Source: Lachnospiraceae bacterium (GTDB taxonomy: Bacteria > Bacillota > Clostridia > Lachnospirales > Lachnospiraceae). Taken from it: a DNA stretch of 64,000 bases. A program made the translations under genes and the position numbers. The stretch spans positions 147,305 to 211,304 of the forward strand of contig JAFQQI010000066.1 of NCBI GenBank assembly GCA_017411305.1. The letters are read 5' to 3'. Under the pieces are notes generated by a model. That model was not told the DNA's origin, ran no database searches, and saw nothing but the letters and a program-made list of their open reading frames with translations. This document shows, piece after piece, positions 7,326 to 16,507 of this stretch (positions are counted from its first letter, which is position 1; each line of letters begins with the position of its first letter).

Positions 7326-8963
7326 CTACATATCATGCACATAGGAAGGAATCAAGTCCGCAAAATCCTCATGAGAGTTATAATACTCCATATAAAGCCG
7401 GTAAGCCTTTTGTCTGGAGAAGTTATATTTACGGAAAGATACCTTTTGGATTTTGCTAAGGTGCGTACCCAGGGCATCTTCAGTTTCTGTAAAGGAAATT
7501 TGTTTTCCTTCTTCGTGACTATAGGAAACAATATGTTCTGCATATTTATAAAACCATTCATGATTGCTGTATTCTTCCTCTGAATACCGTCCATATTCCA
7601 GTTCATCTGCCATAGCGAAAATTGCGGGCGCAGCATCCATGGACAGATTTTTCAGATAGCGGAAATCCCGGAAACAATCCGTTTCATAGTAAGTTTCTTT
7701 TTCTTTTTTCTCTCTGATTTCTGTGGCTGTCAGTGCATGGGACAGATTATAACGCGCGATAAAATAATCAGGTCTGGAAAAGGAAAATAACAGATAAAAA
7801 ACAGTAACAACAACAACGTAGTATTTGGTCAGAGGAAAGCAGTCTTTATAAATCATAATAAGCGCACCGGTCATCAACAAAAAGATAATTACAAGTGCCC
7901 AAAGCACAAATACACGAAGGAAGGTCAGATAATATACCTCTATGTAGAGTAACATGCGGTAAGCGCTGGATGCAATCATGATATAGGTACATAGGGAAAT
8001 AAAGGTCAGGATTCCCTTCAAAACCTTGCTTTCCCGGAAGTATTTACGGCAAAGCAATACCAATGACAGGTTAATGATGCATACAAACACCAACTGGAAA
8101 AAGCCTTCCCGCGCATACTGTGCATAGGTATAATTTTCCGGCAAAGTGCCGCGTCCAAAAAATAAATACACTATTTGGATACCGCAGAATAATGCATATA
8201 CCAAAGAGAGAAGTCCGGTAAAGGTTATGGCAATTAACGGTTCCAAAACGCGCTTATCGGGAGTTTCTTCTTTAATGTCCCGAACCATAAGGCGACACAT
8301 CAGACTATAGGAATAAATAAAAGCAAATAAGAATAGAAAACAAATTCCAAAGAAATGTTCCCCAAAGTCATATTCAAAAGAAAACAGTTCATCTACCATG
8401 TTACCGAATACCGCATCCGCACTTCCCAAAAGAAGAATAATGACAAACAGAAGCGGTAAGGAAATTAAAATGCCAAAAATAATGTATTTCAATTTATTTT
8501 CCGGTTTATTTTGCGTTTCTTTCTTTTCTTTACTGTAAGCGATATAGTCGCTTATAGGTGTGAAAATATAGATAAGAGAAGAACATACAACATTAGCAAT
8601 TACACAAATATATTTTCCCAGTCCCCAACTTTTGTCTTCATACAGACTATGAAGGAACAAATAGAAGAATAGGCAGAAAATAGCCATAACATTAAAGGCA
8701 TGGAGAACCCAGGAGTCGGTCATGCAGGTGGAAATACCAAACAGCATGAGACTAACCATGATGAATACGGAGAATTTTTTCACGGCGGTTCCTAACTTTT
8801 TCAAAAAGAAGCAGAAAAACAAGCAGGTTCCGCCTACGAAAAAAGGGTAGGTAATACCTGAGTTATTTTTATATAAAAATAATGTGTAGAAAAAAGCGTA
8901 AATAAGGCTGCCTGCTGCCATAAAAGGAAACAGGGGATTCGTTTTATTTTTTACAGGTTCCAT
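7326..8963 (-). CDS. DUF4153/DUF4173-type polytopic membrane protein
   Basis: 545 residues with about a dozen hydrophobic segments in the first 410 and a soluble C-terminal tail of about 130 residues. The pattern and length fit the DUF4153/DUF4173 membrane family, whose function is unknown. AAGGAGG precedes ATG 8963. It follows the XRE regulator and DUF2975 genes on the same strand with gaps of 26 and 17 bases, so the three probably form one operon with this as the last gene. It may respond to envelope conditions, but nothing in the sequence proves that. Confidence 0.65.
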   Translation of the reverse strand: MEPVKNKTNPLFPFMAAGSLIYAFFYTLFLYKNNSGITYPFFVGGTCLFFCFFLKKLGTAVKKFSVFIMVSLMLFGISTCMTDSWVLHAFNVMAIFCLFFYLFLHSLYEDKSWGLGKYICVIANVVCSSLIYIFTPISDYIAYSKEKKETQNKPENKLKYIIFGILISLPLLFVIILLLGSADAVFGNMVDELFSFEYDFGEHFFGICFLFLFAFIYSYSLMCRLMVRDIKEETPDKRVLEPLIAITFTGLLSLVYALFCGIQIVYLFFGRGTLPENYTYAQYAREGFFQLVFVCIINLSLVLLCRKYFRESKVLKGILTFISLCTYIMIASSAYRMLLYIEVYYLTFLRVFVLWALVIIFLLMTGALIMIYKDCFPLTKYYVVVVTVFYLLFSFSRPDYFIARYNLSHALTATEIREKKEKETYYETDCFRDFRYLKNLSMDAAPAIFAMADELEYGRYSEEEYSNHEWFYKYAEHIVSYSHEEGKQISFTETEDALGTHLSKIQKVSFRKYNFSRQKAYRLYMEYYNSHEDFADLIPSYVHDM

Positions 8964-8989
8964 AAAGATACCTCCTTATTACAGAATAA

Positions 8990-9196
8990 TTAATCCTCTA
9001 CATACTCGATAATATCTCCCGGCTGGCAGTTTAGTGCCTTACAAATAGCATCCAGGGTAGAGAGACGAATTGCTTTTGCTTTGTTATTTTTTAAAATGGA
9101 AAGATTGGCAAGGGTAATATCCACTTCATTTGCAAGCTCAGTGAGTCCTTTTTTTTGCTTTGCCATTTCCACGTCAAGATTAATTCTGATAGCCAT
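8990..9196 (-). CDS. Small XRE/Cro-type DNA-binding protein (YozG-like)
   Basis: 68 residues, almost entirely a helix-turn-helix of the Cro/CI type: KGLTELANEVDITLANLS is the HTH core and LNCQPGDIIEY is the typical end of the short YozG-like subfamily. AGGAGG precedes the ATG. Such regulators are regularly paired with DUF2975 membrane proteins, as here (17-base gap). It probably controls its own operon; a candidate site is the AT-rich inverted repeat TTTATCGAATTACAATAAA upstream of the operon promoter (inference). Confidence 0.88.
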   Translation of the reverse strand: MAIRINLDVEMAKQKKGLTELANEVDITLANLSILKNNKAKAIRLSTLDAICKALNCQPGDIIEYVED

Positions 9197-9213
9197 AATT
9201 TCCTCCTTGTACT

Positions 9214-9660
9214 TTAAATGGTCAGATCGTTTTCCAGCTTATAGTTGATGGCTTTCTCGAATACCCGGGAAAGTACTTTACTGAAAAGACCGGCAATGAC
9301 AAAGACTAGAATAACTACCAAAACAGCTGGTGTCAGGTATAAAAACAGGCGGCAGCAGGTGATAGCAGCAATAAAAAAGCTGTAGGTACCCATTTTTCGC
9401 AGGCTGTATACGTTATCCATAATAAAGCAGTCATCATGCAAAACAGACTTAAACATATTGCGAAGTTCATAAATAATCAATACCGCAAAAATGCCGGATG
9501 CTATAAAAATCAGAGAGAGCTCCAATATGTTGTTTGCAAAATAAGTATTGTATCTGCCATAGAAACGAATGATAAAAGGTACTGATACGGTGGTGATGAT
9601 ACCGGCAAAAAACATAAAGTCCAGCAGTCCTTTGGTGAATACGGTTAATTTATCTTTCAT
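9214..9660 (-). CDS. DUF2975-type membrane protein
   Basis: About 148 residues with four hydrophobic segments (near residues 10-35, 50-75, 92-112 and 115-135), the layout of DUF2975 proteins. I start at ATG 9660 because GAGG lies 6 bases upstream; an in-frame ATG at 9672 is followed directly by this ribosome binding site and lacks its own. First gene of the operon with the XRE regulator. The pairing resembles regulator plus membrane partner modules, in which the membrane protein might sequester the HTH protein, but this is not shown here. Confidence 0.65.
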   Translation of the reverse strand: MKDKLTVFTKGLLDFMFFAGIITTVSVPFIIRFYGRYNTYFANNILELSLIFIASGIFAVLIIYELRNMFKSVLHDDCFIMDNVYSLRKMGTYSFFIAAITCCRLFLYLTPAVLVVILVFVIAGLFSKVLSRVFEKAINYKLENDLTI

Positions 9661-9985
9661 GGTTATCCTCATTTCTGCGTCGTATATTGCAAAGCCCTGC
9701 TACGACGCTGACAATTACGGGCTTATGTATTAAATCACGGTTCCGTTGATAGCAATATAACATCTATCAAATTGAAAGTCAATAAAAATTTATTGTAATT
9801 CGATAAATATTTGTTCTAACTCAATAAAGACTCATAAGTAGATTTCGTTTTTATTTATAATTAGGAAAAAGATAATGTTAAGAAAGAAATAACTACGCCC
9901 AAAATATAAGATTTAACTTAATGTTGAGTGTAAATTATGTTATACTGAAAAATAATCAGAATGATGTAAGAATACAGAAAGGCGT
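9661..9985. promoter_or_regulatory. Divergent intergenic region with promoter, leader hairpin and possible operator
   Basis: On the minus strand TTGACT (9777-9782) and TATATT (9754-9759) are 17 bp apart, a good promoter for the DUF2975/XRE operon. Between it and the start codon, GCGTCGTA (9677-9684) and TACGACGC (9701-9708) form an 8-bp hairpin with a 16-nt loop in the leader. Upstream of the promoter, an inverted repeat (TTTATCGAATTACAATAAA on the minus strand) is a candidate operator. The rest is AT-rich. A weak plus-strand promoter with TATACT near 9940 may serve the DUF1538 gene. Confidence 0.6.
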
Positions 9986-11527
9986 TTGATCTATTTGCAA
10001 TTTAACAAATCCAGATTTAAAGAAAAATTAAATGAAACATTAAAGGCGGTATTTCCGATTATTGCAATCGTTTTATTTTTGTGCTTTACGATTGCGCCCA
10101 TTTCACCAAGTATTCTGTTAGCATTCTTAATAGGTGCGGTTTTATTGGTTGTCGGCATGCTGCTTTTTTCAATTGGTGCAGAGCTTGCCATGACGCCTAT
10201 GGGTGAAAGAGTAGGTACAACCATGACCAAAAGCAAGAATCTGTCGTTAATGATTTTGATTAGTTTTGCTATGGGTTTTATCATTACCATATCTGAACCG
10301 GATTTACAGGTACTGGCGGAACAGGTTCCTTCAGTATCTAATATGACATTGATATTGGCAGTGGCACTTGGAGTAGGGTTTTTCCTTGTAGTTGCGTTGC
10401 TTCGTATGTTGCTGGGTATTGCGCTTCCTCGTATGTTACTTTTCTTTTATGCTATTGTATTTATTTTGGCATATTTTGTACCGAAAGATTTTCTTTCAGT
10501 GGCATTTGATTCCGGAGGTGTAACAACAGGACCTATGACCGTTCCTTTTATTATGGCATTTGGTATCGGTATTTCTGCAATTCGAAGTGATAAGCATGCG
10601 GCAGATGACAGTTTCGGTCTTATTTCCTTGTGCTCTGTGGGTCCGATAGTTGCGGTCTTGGTTTTGGGTATGATTTACAAGCCGGACAGTGCTTCTTATG
10701 TGCCTACCTTTATTCCGGAAATTGATAATTCTGTGGAGCTTTGGGGATTATTTACGGAGGCACTCCCTACTTACGTGGAAGAAATGGCGATTTCGCTGTT
10801 GCCTATAGTTGTCTTTTTTGCTATTTTTCAGTTGATATCAAGAGATATTAATAAGAAAGCCCTGATTAAAATTATTATCGGCCTTGTATATACTTATGTT
10901 GGCTTATTTTTGTTTTTAACGGGAGTAAATGTAGGCTTTATGCCGGCAGGTAACTATCTTGGTCATGTGATTGCCGGACTTCCTTACTCTTGGATTATTG
11001 TTCCGATTGGTATGATTATCGGTTATTTTATTGTACTTGCAGAGCCTGCGGTATTTGTGCTGACGAAGCAGGTAGAGGAGATTACTTCGGGAGCTATTTC
11101 CGGTAAAGCCATGGGCTTAAGTTTATCCCTAGGTGTTGCGGTTTCTCTTGGTCTTGCCATGATTAGGGTGCTGACGGGTATTTCCATTATGTGGTTTATT
11201 ATTCCCGGATATGCAGTAGCGCTTATTTTAACGTTGTTTGTACCGAAGATTTTTACGGCAATTGCATTTGACTCCGGTGGTGTGGCATCCGGTCCTATGA
11301 CAGCAACGTTTTTATTACCTTTTGCAATGGGAGCCTGTGATGCACTGGGCGGAAACATTGTAGCAGATGCATTTGGTGTGGTGGCTATGGTAGCCATGAC
11401 TCCTTTAATTACCATTCAGATTTTGGGCATGGTTTATAAGATGAAAGAAAACAGATTGCACAAAGAGGCTGTGGCAAAGATTCTTCCTATCGAAACCTAT
11501 AGCGATATGGAAATCATCGAGCTTTAA
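9986..11527 (+). CDS. DUF1538 membrane protein (putative permease)
   Basis: 513 residues forming about 14 membrane segments as two tandem DUF1538 repeats. The repeated signature is visible: DSGGVTTGPMTVPFIMAFG in the first half and DSGGVASGPMTATFLLPFA in the second. Each repeat also has the helix with AVGVGF or SLGVAVSLG. These proteins are suspected transporters and nearly always sit next to a P-II-like gene, as here. The start is uncertain: there is no early ATG. TTG 9986 and TTG 9995 are both in frame after AGAAAGG (9976-9982), with 3- and 12-base spacing. Confidence 0.85.
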   Translation: MIYLQFNKSRFKEKLNETLKAVFPIIAIVLFLCFTIAPISPSILLAFLIGAVLLVVGMLLFSIGAELAMTPMGERVGTTMTKSKNLSLMILISFAMGFIITISEPDLQVLAEQVPSVSNMTLILAVALGVGFFLVVALLRMLLGIALPRMLLFFYAIVFILAYFVPKDFLSVAFDSGGVTTGPMTVPFIMAFGIGISAIRSDKHAADDSFGLISLCSVGPIVAVLVLGMIYKPDSASYVPTFIPEIDNSVELWGLFTEALPTYVEEMAISLLPIVVFFAIFQLISRDINKKALIKIIIGLVYTYVGLFLFLTGVNVGFMPAGNYLGHVIAGLPYSWIIVPIGMIIGYFIVLAEPAVFVLTKQVEEITSGAISGKAMGLSLSLGVAVSLGLAMIRVLTGISIMWFIIPGYAVALILTLFVPKIFTAIAFDSGGVASGPMTATFLLPFAMGACDALGGNIVADAFGVVAMVAMTPLITIQILGMVYKMKENRLHKEAVAKILPIETYSDMEIIEL

Positions 11528-11554
11528 TTTTATCGTTTAAATGAAAGGATTGTT

Positions 11555-12232
11555 ATGAGCAAATTATATTTGATGACAACGATTATCAATAGAAGTCTTG
11601 CCAAAAAGTTTTTGAAGCTGTATGACGAGGAAGGGCTCGAAGTTATGCTTTTTACCTTAGGGGCAGGAACGGCATCCGGTGATGTACTGGATTATTTAGG
11701 ATTGGAAAGCACTGAAAAGGCAGTTATCTTTACGGTTCTTGAAGAAGGAAGATGGCTTGCCACTAAAAAGGATTTACAAAAGAAGTTTCAGATAGACGCA
11801 CCTGGAGGCGGAATTGCATTTATTGTGCCTCTAAGCAGTATTGGTGGCAAAAAGACCTTACAGTTTTTAACAGCAAATCAGGAATTTCAAAAAGAGGAGG
11901 AATCGGTTTTGAAGGATACAGTACATGAGCTTATTGTGGTAATAGCCAATCAGGGATATATAGATCTTGTAATGGACGCAGCCAGAGGTGCAGGCGCTTA
12001 CGGTGGTACCGTAATTCATGCCAAAGGAACAGGTATGGAGCAGGCAGAGAAATTTATGGGAGTATTCATTGCGGCAGAAAAGGAAATGATTTTTATCGTG
12101 GCTAAGAAAGAACAGAAGAATGATATTATGAAAGCGGTTATGGAACAGGCAGGGATTGATTCCAAGGCGAAATCCATAGTATTTTCCCTGCCCGTTACCG
12201 ATACAGCCGGTCTTAGACTATTAGAAGATTAA
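11555..12232 (+). CDS. Tandem P-II-like regulatory protein paired with DUF1538
   Basis: 225 residues that appear to be two P-II/GlnB-like folds in one chain. The second half has DAARGAGAYGGTVIHAKGTG, which resembles the P-II nucleotide-binding segment (GGTVxHARG). The first half has a matching but diverged TLGAGTASGDVLDYLGL. It starts 27 bases after the DUF1538 stop with AAAGGA upstream, so it is co-transcribed. By analogy with GlnK-AmtB it may gate or sense the neighbouring permease (inference from family pairing). No uridylylation loop of the classic Y51 type is obvious. Confidence 0.78.
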   Translation: MSKLYLMTTIINRSLAKKFLKLYDEEGLEVMLFTLGAGTASGDVLDYLGLESTEKAVIFTVLEEGRWLATKKDLQKKFQIDAPGGGIAFIVPLSSIGGKKTLQFLTANQEFQKEEESVLKDTVHELIVVIANQGYIDLVMDAARGAGAYGGTVIHAKGTGMEQAEKFMGVFIAAEKEMIFIVAKKEQKNDIMKAVMEQAGIDSKAKSIVFSLPVTDTAGLRLLED

Positions 12233-12233
12233 T

Positions 12234-12992
12234 TTATAGTTCAATCAAAAGTCCTACAGGACAATGGTCGGAGCCAAGAACATCTTTATAAATTAAGGCA
12301 TCTTTCAGGGAATCCTTTAAAGAAGCTGAAGTAAGGAAATAGTCAATACGCCAGCCGGCATTCTTTTCCCGGGCATGGAAGCGATAGGACCACCAGGAAT
12401 AAGCGCCTTCCAAATCCGGATAGAAATGACGGAAACTGTCAATAAATCCTGCTTCCATAAGAGCCGTAAATTTGGCACGCTCTTCATCTGTAAAACCGGC
12501 ATTTGTGCGGTTAGTTTTGGGATTTTTCAGATCGATTTCCTTATGTGCTACATTTAGGTCACCACATACGATGACCGGTTTTGTTTGTTCCAGAGTCTTC
12601 AGATAAGCAAGGAAGTCATCTTCCCATTCCATGCGGTAATCAAGACGGCGAAGCTCATCCTGGGAATTGGGAGTATAAACCGTTACCATATAAAACTGAT
12701 CAAATTCAAGAGTAATAACACGGCCTTCATGGTCGTGTTTTTCTATGTTTATGCCATAAGAAACAGATAAGGGTTCTTCTTTGCAAAAAATCGCAGTGCC
12801 GGAGTAGCCCTTTTTCTCTGCATAGTTCCAATACTGATGATAATCGGGAAGGTCTAAATCAATTTGTCCCGCCTGCAGCTTGGATTCCTGAATACAAAAA
12901 ATATCAGCATCCTCTGCGGCAAAAAATTCTGCAAAGCCTTTGCCCATGCAGGCACGCAATCCGTTTACATTCCATGAAATTAATTTTTTCAT
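12234..12992 (-). CDS. xth: Exodeoxyribonuclease III / AP endonuclease
   Basis: About 252 residues of the EEP nuclease superfamily. Visible motifs in order: [18 protein letters not shown] (catalytic Glu), [15 protein letters not shown] (Asp/Asn metal and phosphate ligands), WRIDYFL and SDHCPV (catalytic Asp-His). It repairs abasic sites and trims 3' ends. I start at ATG 12992, which follows GGAGG; the earlier in-frame ATG at 13004 is part of ATGGAGG and lacks its own site. It converges with the P-II-like gene, the two stop codons being only 1 base apart. Confidence 0.93.
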   Translation of the reverse strand: MKKLISWNVNGLRACMGKGFAEFFAAEDADIFCIQESKLQAGQIDLDLPDYHQYWNYAEKKGYSGTAIFCKEEPLSVSYGINIEKHDHEGRVITLEFDQFYMVTVYTPNSQDELRRLDYRMEWEDDFLAYLKTLEQTKPVIVCGDLNVAHKEIDLKNPKTNRTNAGFTDEERAKFTALMEAGFIDSFRHFYPDLEGAYSWWSYRFHAREKNAGWRIDYFLTSASLKDSLKDALIYKDVLGSDHCPVGLLIEL

Positions 12993-13021
12993 AATAACCT
13001 CCATAATAAATGCATAAGGAA

Positions 13022-14095
13022 TTATTCATAAATATCTACAATTAATCTGTCTTCGTAAGGAAGAATCAGTTCGTTGACCACTTCATAAGAAAAGGAGCGG
13101 GTATCTTCTATGATTTCTTTATAATTTTCTTTGGTAACACGATGGCTGTCGGATACCAGAGAGTGATAAATATATTCATTGATGTCCTGGGAAAAATGTA
13201 ATAAATCCATGTAGTTGTCCAGGTTGGTTACGATTTCCCTGTCATTTAAAAAGAAGTAGAAATCCACATTATCATATGCAAGAAGCTGCTCCATGGCATA
13301 TTCCATATTGTAGAGATAGCTTTCTGTTTCTCCGGTACGATACATATTATCCCACCAAATCATAGAGTAGGGCGGAATAAATATTTTAAACTCGGTTTCC
13401 GGATGAGCTGTAATCTGTTGGGTCAAAAGAGCCAGGTTTTTATCCAGTGTGTCCTGATAATAATCGGCAGGTTTCATTTCTGCGACGGAAGGGCGTCTGA
13501 TATAAAGTCCAAGAATCATATCTTCGTTAAAGTTTTTCCATTGTGCCCAGTTATAGGACAGTCCTTCATCATAATCACCAATGAAAGAATTAGCAACCAT
13601 GTAAGGAATCTTTTCAAATAGAACATCCTTATTTAACAGATATTCGATGTCATTAAAATGATTGTCATCATAAAGGTACATGGGACAGCCGGTGCTTTCG
13701 TAAGTAGGAACCGGATCTGCCGACAGCGCAGAAGGGTCCAGGTTGTAAAATACATATTTAATATCCTGATGAGCAAAAGCCACATCAAGTAAATAGCATA
13801 AATCGGCAGTGGCACCGTAAGAGCGGATTGCTTTAATAGAGGTACAATCAAATCCATCATCAAACCAATGATTATTATAATTTTCCGAAACAGAGGAGCC
13901 TACAATCAGGCTGTCATAATCAAAGGTTTTGAGAGTGCCGATACATTGATATTCTTTGTCTGTAAGAACTGCCTTCAACCCCGGCAAAGGTTTATGATAT
14001 TGGTAAAAGGGATCAAACAATACCACAAATCCCATGCAAAGAAGAAGCAGGCTTACGCTTCCGATGATAAACCATTTCAAAAATTTCTTTGTCAT
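13022..14095 (-). CDS. Membrane-anchored SGNH-like protein, partner of the MBOAT acyltransferase
   Basis: 357 residues with one N-terminal membrane anchor (about 8-29) and an external domain. The motif [12 protein letters not shown], with the candidate catalytic Ser in GSS, resembles the SGNH/GDSL-type block I found in DltD, AlgJ and PatB-like proteins. A late DLLHFS could supply the His block. AAGGAAG precedes the ATG, 17 bases after the MBOAT gene on the same strand. The pair probably transfers acyl groups onto a cell-surface polymer: MBOAT moves the acyl group across the membrane and this protein completes transfer (known logic of AlgI/AlgJ and DltB/DltD). The acceptor is unknown. Confidence 0.65.
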   Translation of the reverse strand: MTKKFLKWFIIGSVSLLLLCMGFVVLFDPFYQYHKPLPGLKAVLTDKEYQCIGTLKTFDYDSLIVGSSVSENYNNHWFDDGFDCTSIKAIRSYGATADLCYLLDVAFAHQDIKYVFYNLDPSALSADPVPTYESTGCPMYLYDDNHFNDIEYLLNKDVLFEKIPYMVANSFIGDYDEGLSYNWAQWKNFNEDMILGLYIRRPSVAEMKPADYYQDTLDKNLALLTQQITAHPETEFKIFIPPYSMIWWDNMYRTGETESYLYNMEYAMEQLLAYDNVDFYFFLNDREIVTNLDNYMDLLHFSQDINEYIYHSLVSDSHRVTKENYKEIIEDTRSFSYEVVNELILPYEDRLIVDIYE

Positions 14096-14112
14096 GAAAA
14101 GTCTTCCTTATA

Positions 14113-15612
14113 CTAAAAATTAAAATAGATAAAGGTGCTTACCTGAGAAAAGGAAATAATGCACCATACAAACAATACAGAGACTACTAAAGCGAATCGT
14201 CTGCTTAAGTTTTTTTGTCCGTTTACAATTTGTAAAGTGTTTTTACGGCTGATAATAAATGCGGAAATCAAAAGTAATACCACAAATAATGCCACGTAAG
14301 CATAATTTAACAGCTCCGGTTTTGCCAGATTAATAACTTGTTTAAACAGGTAAAATTCAGGAATATCCAGCTTGGCAGCCAATTTAAAAATATATCCGCT
14401 TTCATTAAATGCAAGTATATTTTTAAACATTTGAAGTGCGTTGCTGATACTGCTGCTTCCGAAGAAAAGCAAGGATAGGTTAAAGAACGAAAATGTTAAA
14501 AACCATCCAAGCCATCGTGGCATGTATATTTTTGCTGTTACCTTGTCATTGCTGCCTTTTACGCCCACAATTCCCAGGTTGTCCCATACTACCAGAAGAC
14601 CCTGCATGGTACCCCATGCTACATAGGTCCAGTTGGCACCGTGCCAGAAGCCACTTAGAAAAAATACCATAAAAGTATTAAATAATGTCCTGACTTTGCC
14701 CTTGCGGCTGCCGCCTAAGGGAATATATACATATTGGATAAAAAATCTGGATAAGGTCATGTGCCAGCGCTGCCACAATTCCTTGACAGAGCAAGCTTTG
14801 TAAGGGGAATCAAAGTTCACGGGCAGCTCAATATTGAACATTTTGCCAAGACCGATGGCCATGTCGCTGTAGCCGCTGAAGTCAAAATAAATCTGAAAAG
14901 TATAAGCCAGCATCACAAGGAGCGTGGATGGAGTATCAAGATAGGCTGTCTGTTCAAAGCCGAAGTTGACAATCAGTGCCAGCACATCTGCCAACAGTAC
15001 TTTTTTGCCAAGACCCATGGTAAAAATAGCAATACCGCGGGAAAAGTTGTCTAAGTTAAACTTGCGGTTAGAAACATCCTCAAACTGAGGCATCATTTCC
15101 TTATAAAGAACAATAGGTCCCGCAATCAGCTGAGGGAAAAAGGTGACAAAAGTGATGTAGTTCGCAAAAGAATAATGCTCAGCTTTACCGGTGCATCTGT
15201 CTACAATAAAGGAAACCTGCTGGAAAGTAAAAAAGCTGATACCAAGGGGTAGCAGGATATGTTTCAGAGCAAAGTCTGTACCGAATACGGCATTGATATT
15301 TTCAAAAAAGAAATCATAGTATTTGAAGTAGAATAAAAATCCGAAGTTAAACAGAAGTCCGCAAATAAGGCCGATACGGGCTGTCAGTTTGGTATGGGAG
15401 AATTTCATGAAATAACTTAGAAGATAATTCCCCAGAATACTGATTATAATAATGGAAAGATAATAAACATTAAAATAACCGTAAAACCATAAAGACATTC
15501 CTGCCAGAAAGTATTTGGCAGCGGTATAGGATTTACGATAATTCAGGAAATACCAACCGGCTAAGACCAGCGGTAAGAATGTAAAAATAAATATATATGA
15601 ATTAAATAGCAT
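14113..15612 (-). CDS. MBOAT-family O-acyltransferase (AlgI/DltB-like)
   Basis: 499 residues and about 11-12 membrane segments. The sequence has the MBOAT core: FNSYIFIF start, LPLGISFFTFQQVSFIVD, YFDFSGYSDMAIGLGKMF, LWQRWHMTLSRFF and the conserved active-site His in FWHGANWTYVAWG. Length matches AlgI-type polysaccharide O-acetyltransferases. AGAGG precedes ATG 15612. With the downstream SGNH-like gene it forms a two-gene unit for acylating a surface polysaccharide or similar polymer. No dltA/dltC genes are adjacent, so D-alanylation is less likely than acetylation (inference). Confidence 0.92.
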   Translation of the reverse strand: MLFNSYIFIFTFLPLVLAGWYFLNYRKSYTAAKYFLAGMSLWFYGYFNVYYLSIIIISILGNYLLSYFMKFSHTKLTARIGLICGLLFNFGFLFYFKYYDFFFENINAVFGTDFALKHILLPLGISFFTFQQVSFIVDRCTGKAEHYSFANYITFVTFFPQLIAGPIVLYKEMMPQFEDVSNRKFNLDNFSRGIAIFTMGLGKKVLLADVLALIVNFGFEQTAYLDTPSTLLVMLAYTFQIYFDFSGYSDMAIGLGKMFNIELPVNFDSPYKACSVKELWQRWHMTLSRFFIQYVYIPLGGSRKGKVRTLFNTFMVFFLSGFWHGANWTYVAWGTMQGLLVVWDNLGIVGVKGSNDKVTAKIYMPRWLGWFLTFSFFNLSLLFFGSSSISNALQMFKNILAFNESGYIFKLAAKLDIPEFYLFKQVINLAKPELLNYAYVALFVVLLLISAFIISRKNTLQIVNGQKNLSRRFALVVSVLFVWCIISFSQVSTFIYFNF

Positions 15613-15763
15613 GTTAAAACCTCTGAATAAATAAGCAATAAACTCGTAAACTCGCGCTGACGCGCTTGTTTTTTTGCGGTTGCTTTACATTATAACATGC
15701 ACAGGCATAATTTGTCTAATGTATGGAAATACTTAGAAAAACGAGTTTTGGAGGCGGTTTGGT

Positions 15764-16426
15764 ATGAGAAAAAACAGGATGAAAAAAGTAGTTTCAGTTG
15801 TTATAGTAAGTTTGTTTACGGGTTTAAGTATATCAGTGTCAGGCTGTAGTAATTTACAAGGAGACAATTTACAGGAAAATAAGAATAGTCGGGCTTATGT
15901 AGGTGAAAGTGATAACGCAGAAGATGATGCGATAAATACTCTGCAGGTAGGAAGTAAATACAAAATAGTAACACCTATGATGGAACTGAAGGATGCCGTA
16001 GTAGAAATTTTGGGAGAAAATTATTGGCCGGATGCTCTTTTGACAGAGGAAGAAATGGCAGAGCGAACCGGAATTTCTTCTTATATGTATGATAATTTCA
16101 TGGCAGAATATCAGCATTCGGAAGCAGGAATTGATATGATGATTATTATAGAAACAAAAGAAGAATATATAGAGGACGTGGAAAAATATTTAAACGATTA
16201 CAGGGAAGTACTTTTAAATATTTATGAAAAGCAGCCTCAAAGTAAGGCAAAGGTTTTTGCTTCCCGAATAGAAGTCATCAATAATTATATCTGTTATGTA
16301 CAGCTGGGAGCGGATATTTCGCCGCTGGAAATGGCAGGAGAAGATGAGATGGTGGCATACTGTCAGCATGAAAACGAAAGAGCACTTGATATTATTGAGA
16401 AAAGAATTATGAGTTGGGAAAGCTAA
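15764..16426 (+). CDS. DUF4358 lipoprotein
   Basis: 220 residues. The signal peptide (K/R-rich start, hydrophobic 9-25) ends in SVSGC with Cys28 as the lipidation site. The mature part has the DUF4358 pattern: an early amphipathic segment with TEEEMAERTGISSYMYDNF, a central strand AGIDMMIIIETKE, and a C-terminal helix-strand section ending in QLGADIS. Function unknown; it should be anchored outside the cell membrane. GGAGG lies upstream of ATG. Monocistronic, with a strong bidirectional terminator after it. Confidence 0.75.
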   Translation: MRKNRMKKVVSVVIVSLFTGLSISVSGCSNLQGDNLQENKNSRAYVGESDNAEDDAINTLQVGSKYKIVTPMMELKDAVVEILGENYWPDALLTEEEMAERTGISSYMYDNFMAEYQHSEAGIDMMIIIETKEEYIEDVEKYLNDYREVLLNIYEKQPQSKAKVFASRIEVINNYICYVQLGADISPLEMAGEDEMVAYCQHENERALDIIEKRIMSWES

Positions 16427-16459
16427 AGAAGCAATTCATGAAATAATCAATAATAAAAC

Positions 16460-16490
16460 AGGCGTTTTTGCTACTATAGCAAAAACGCCT
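16460..16490. terminator. Bidirectional rho-independent terminator
   Basis: AGGCGTTTTTGCTA (16460-16473), loop CTA, then its exact complement (16477-16490) form a 14-bp perfect stem between the converging DUF4358 and murG genes. Confidence 0.9.
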
Positions 16491-16507
16491 ACACTTGCAA
16501 TCAGTAA

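Noticed and set aside
13022-15612. D-alanylation (dlt) operon
   Set aside because: No dltA or dltC genes are next to the MBOAT gene, and the length and motifs fit AlgI-type acetylation better.
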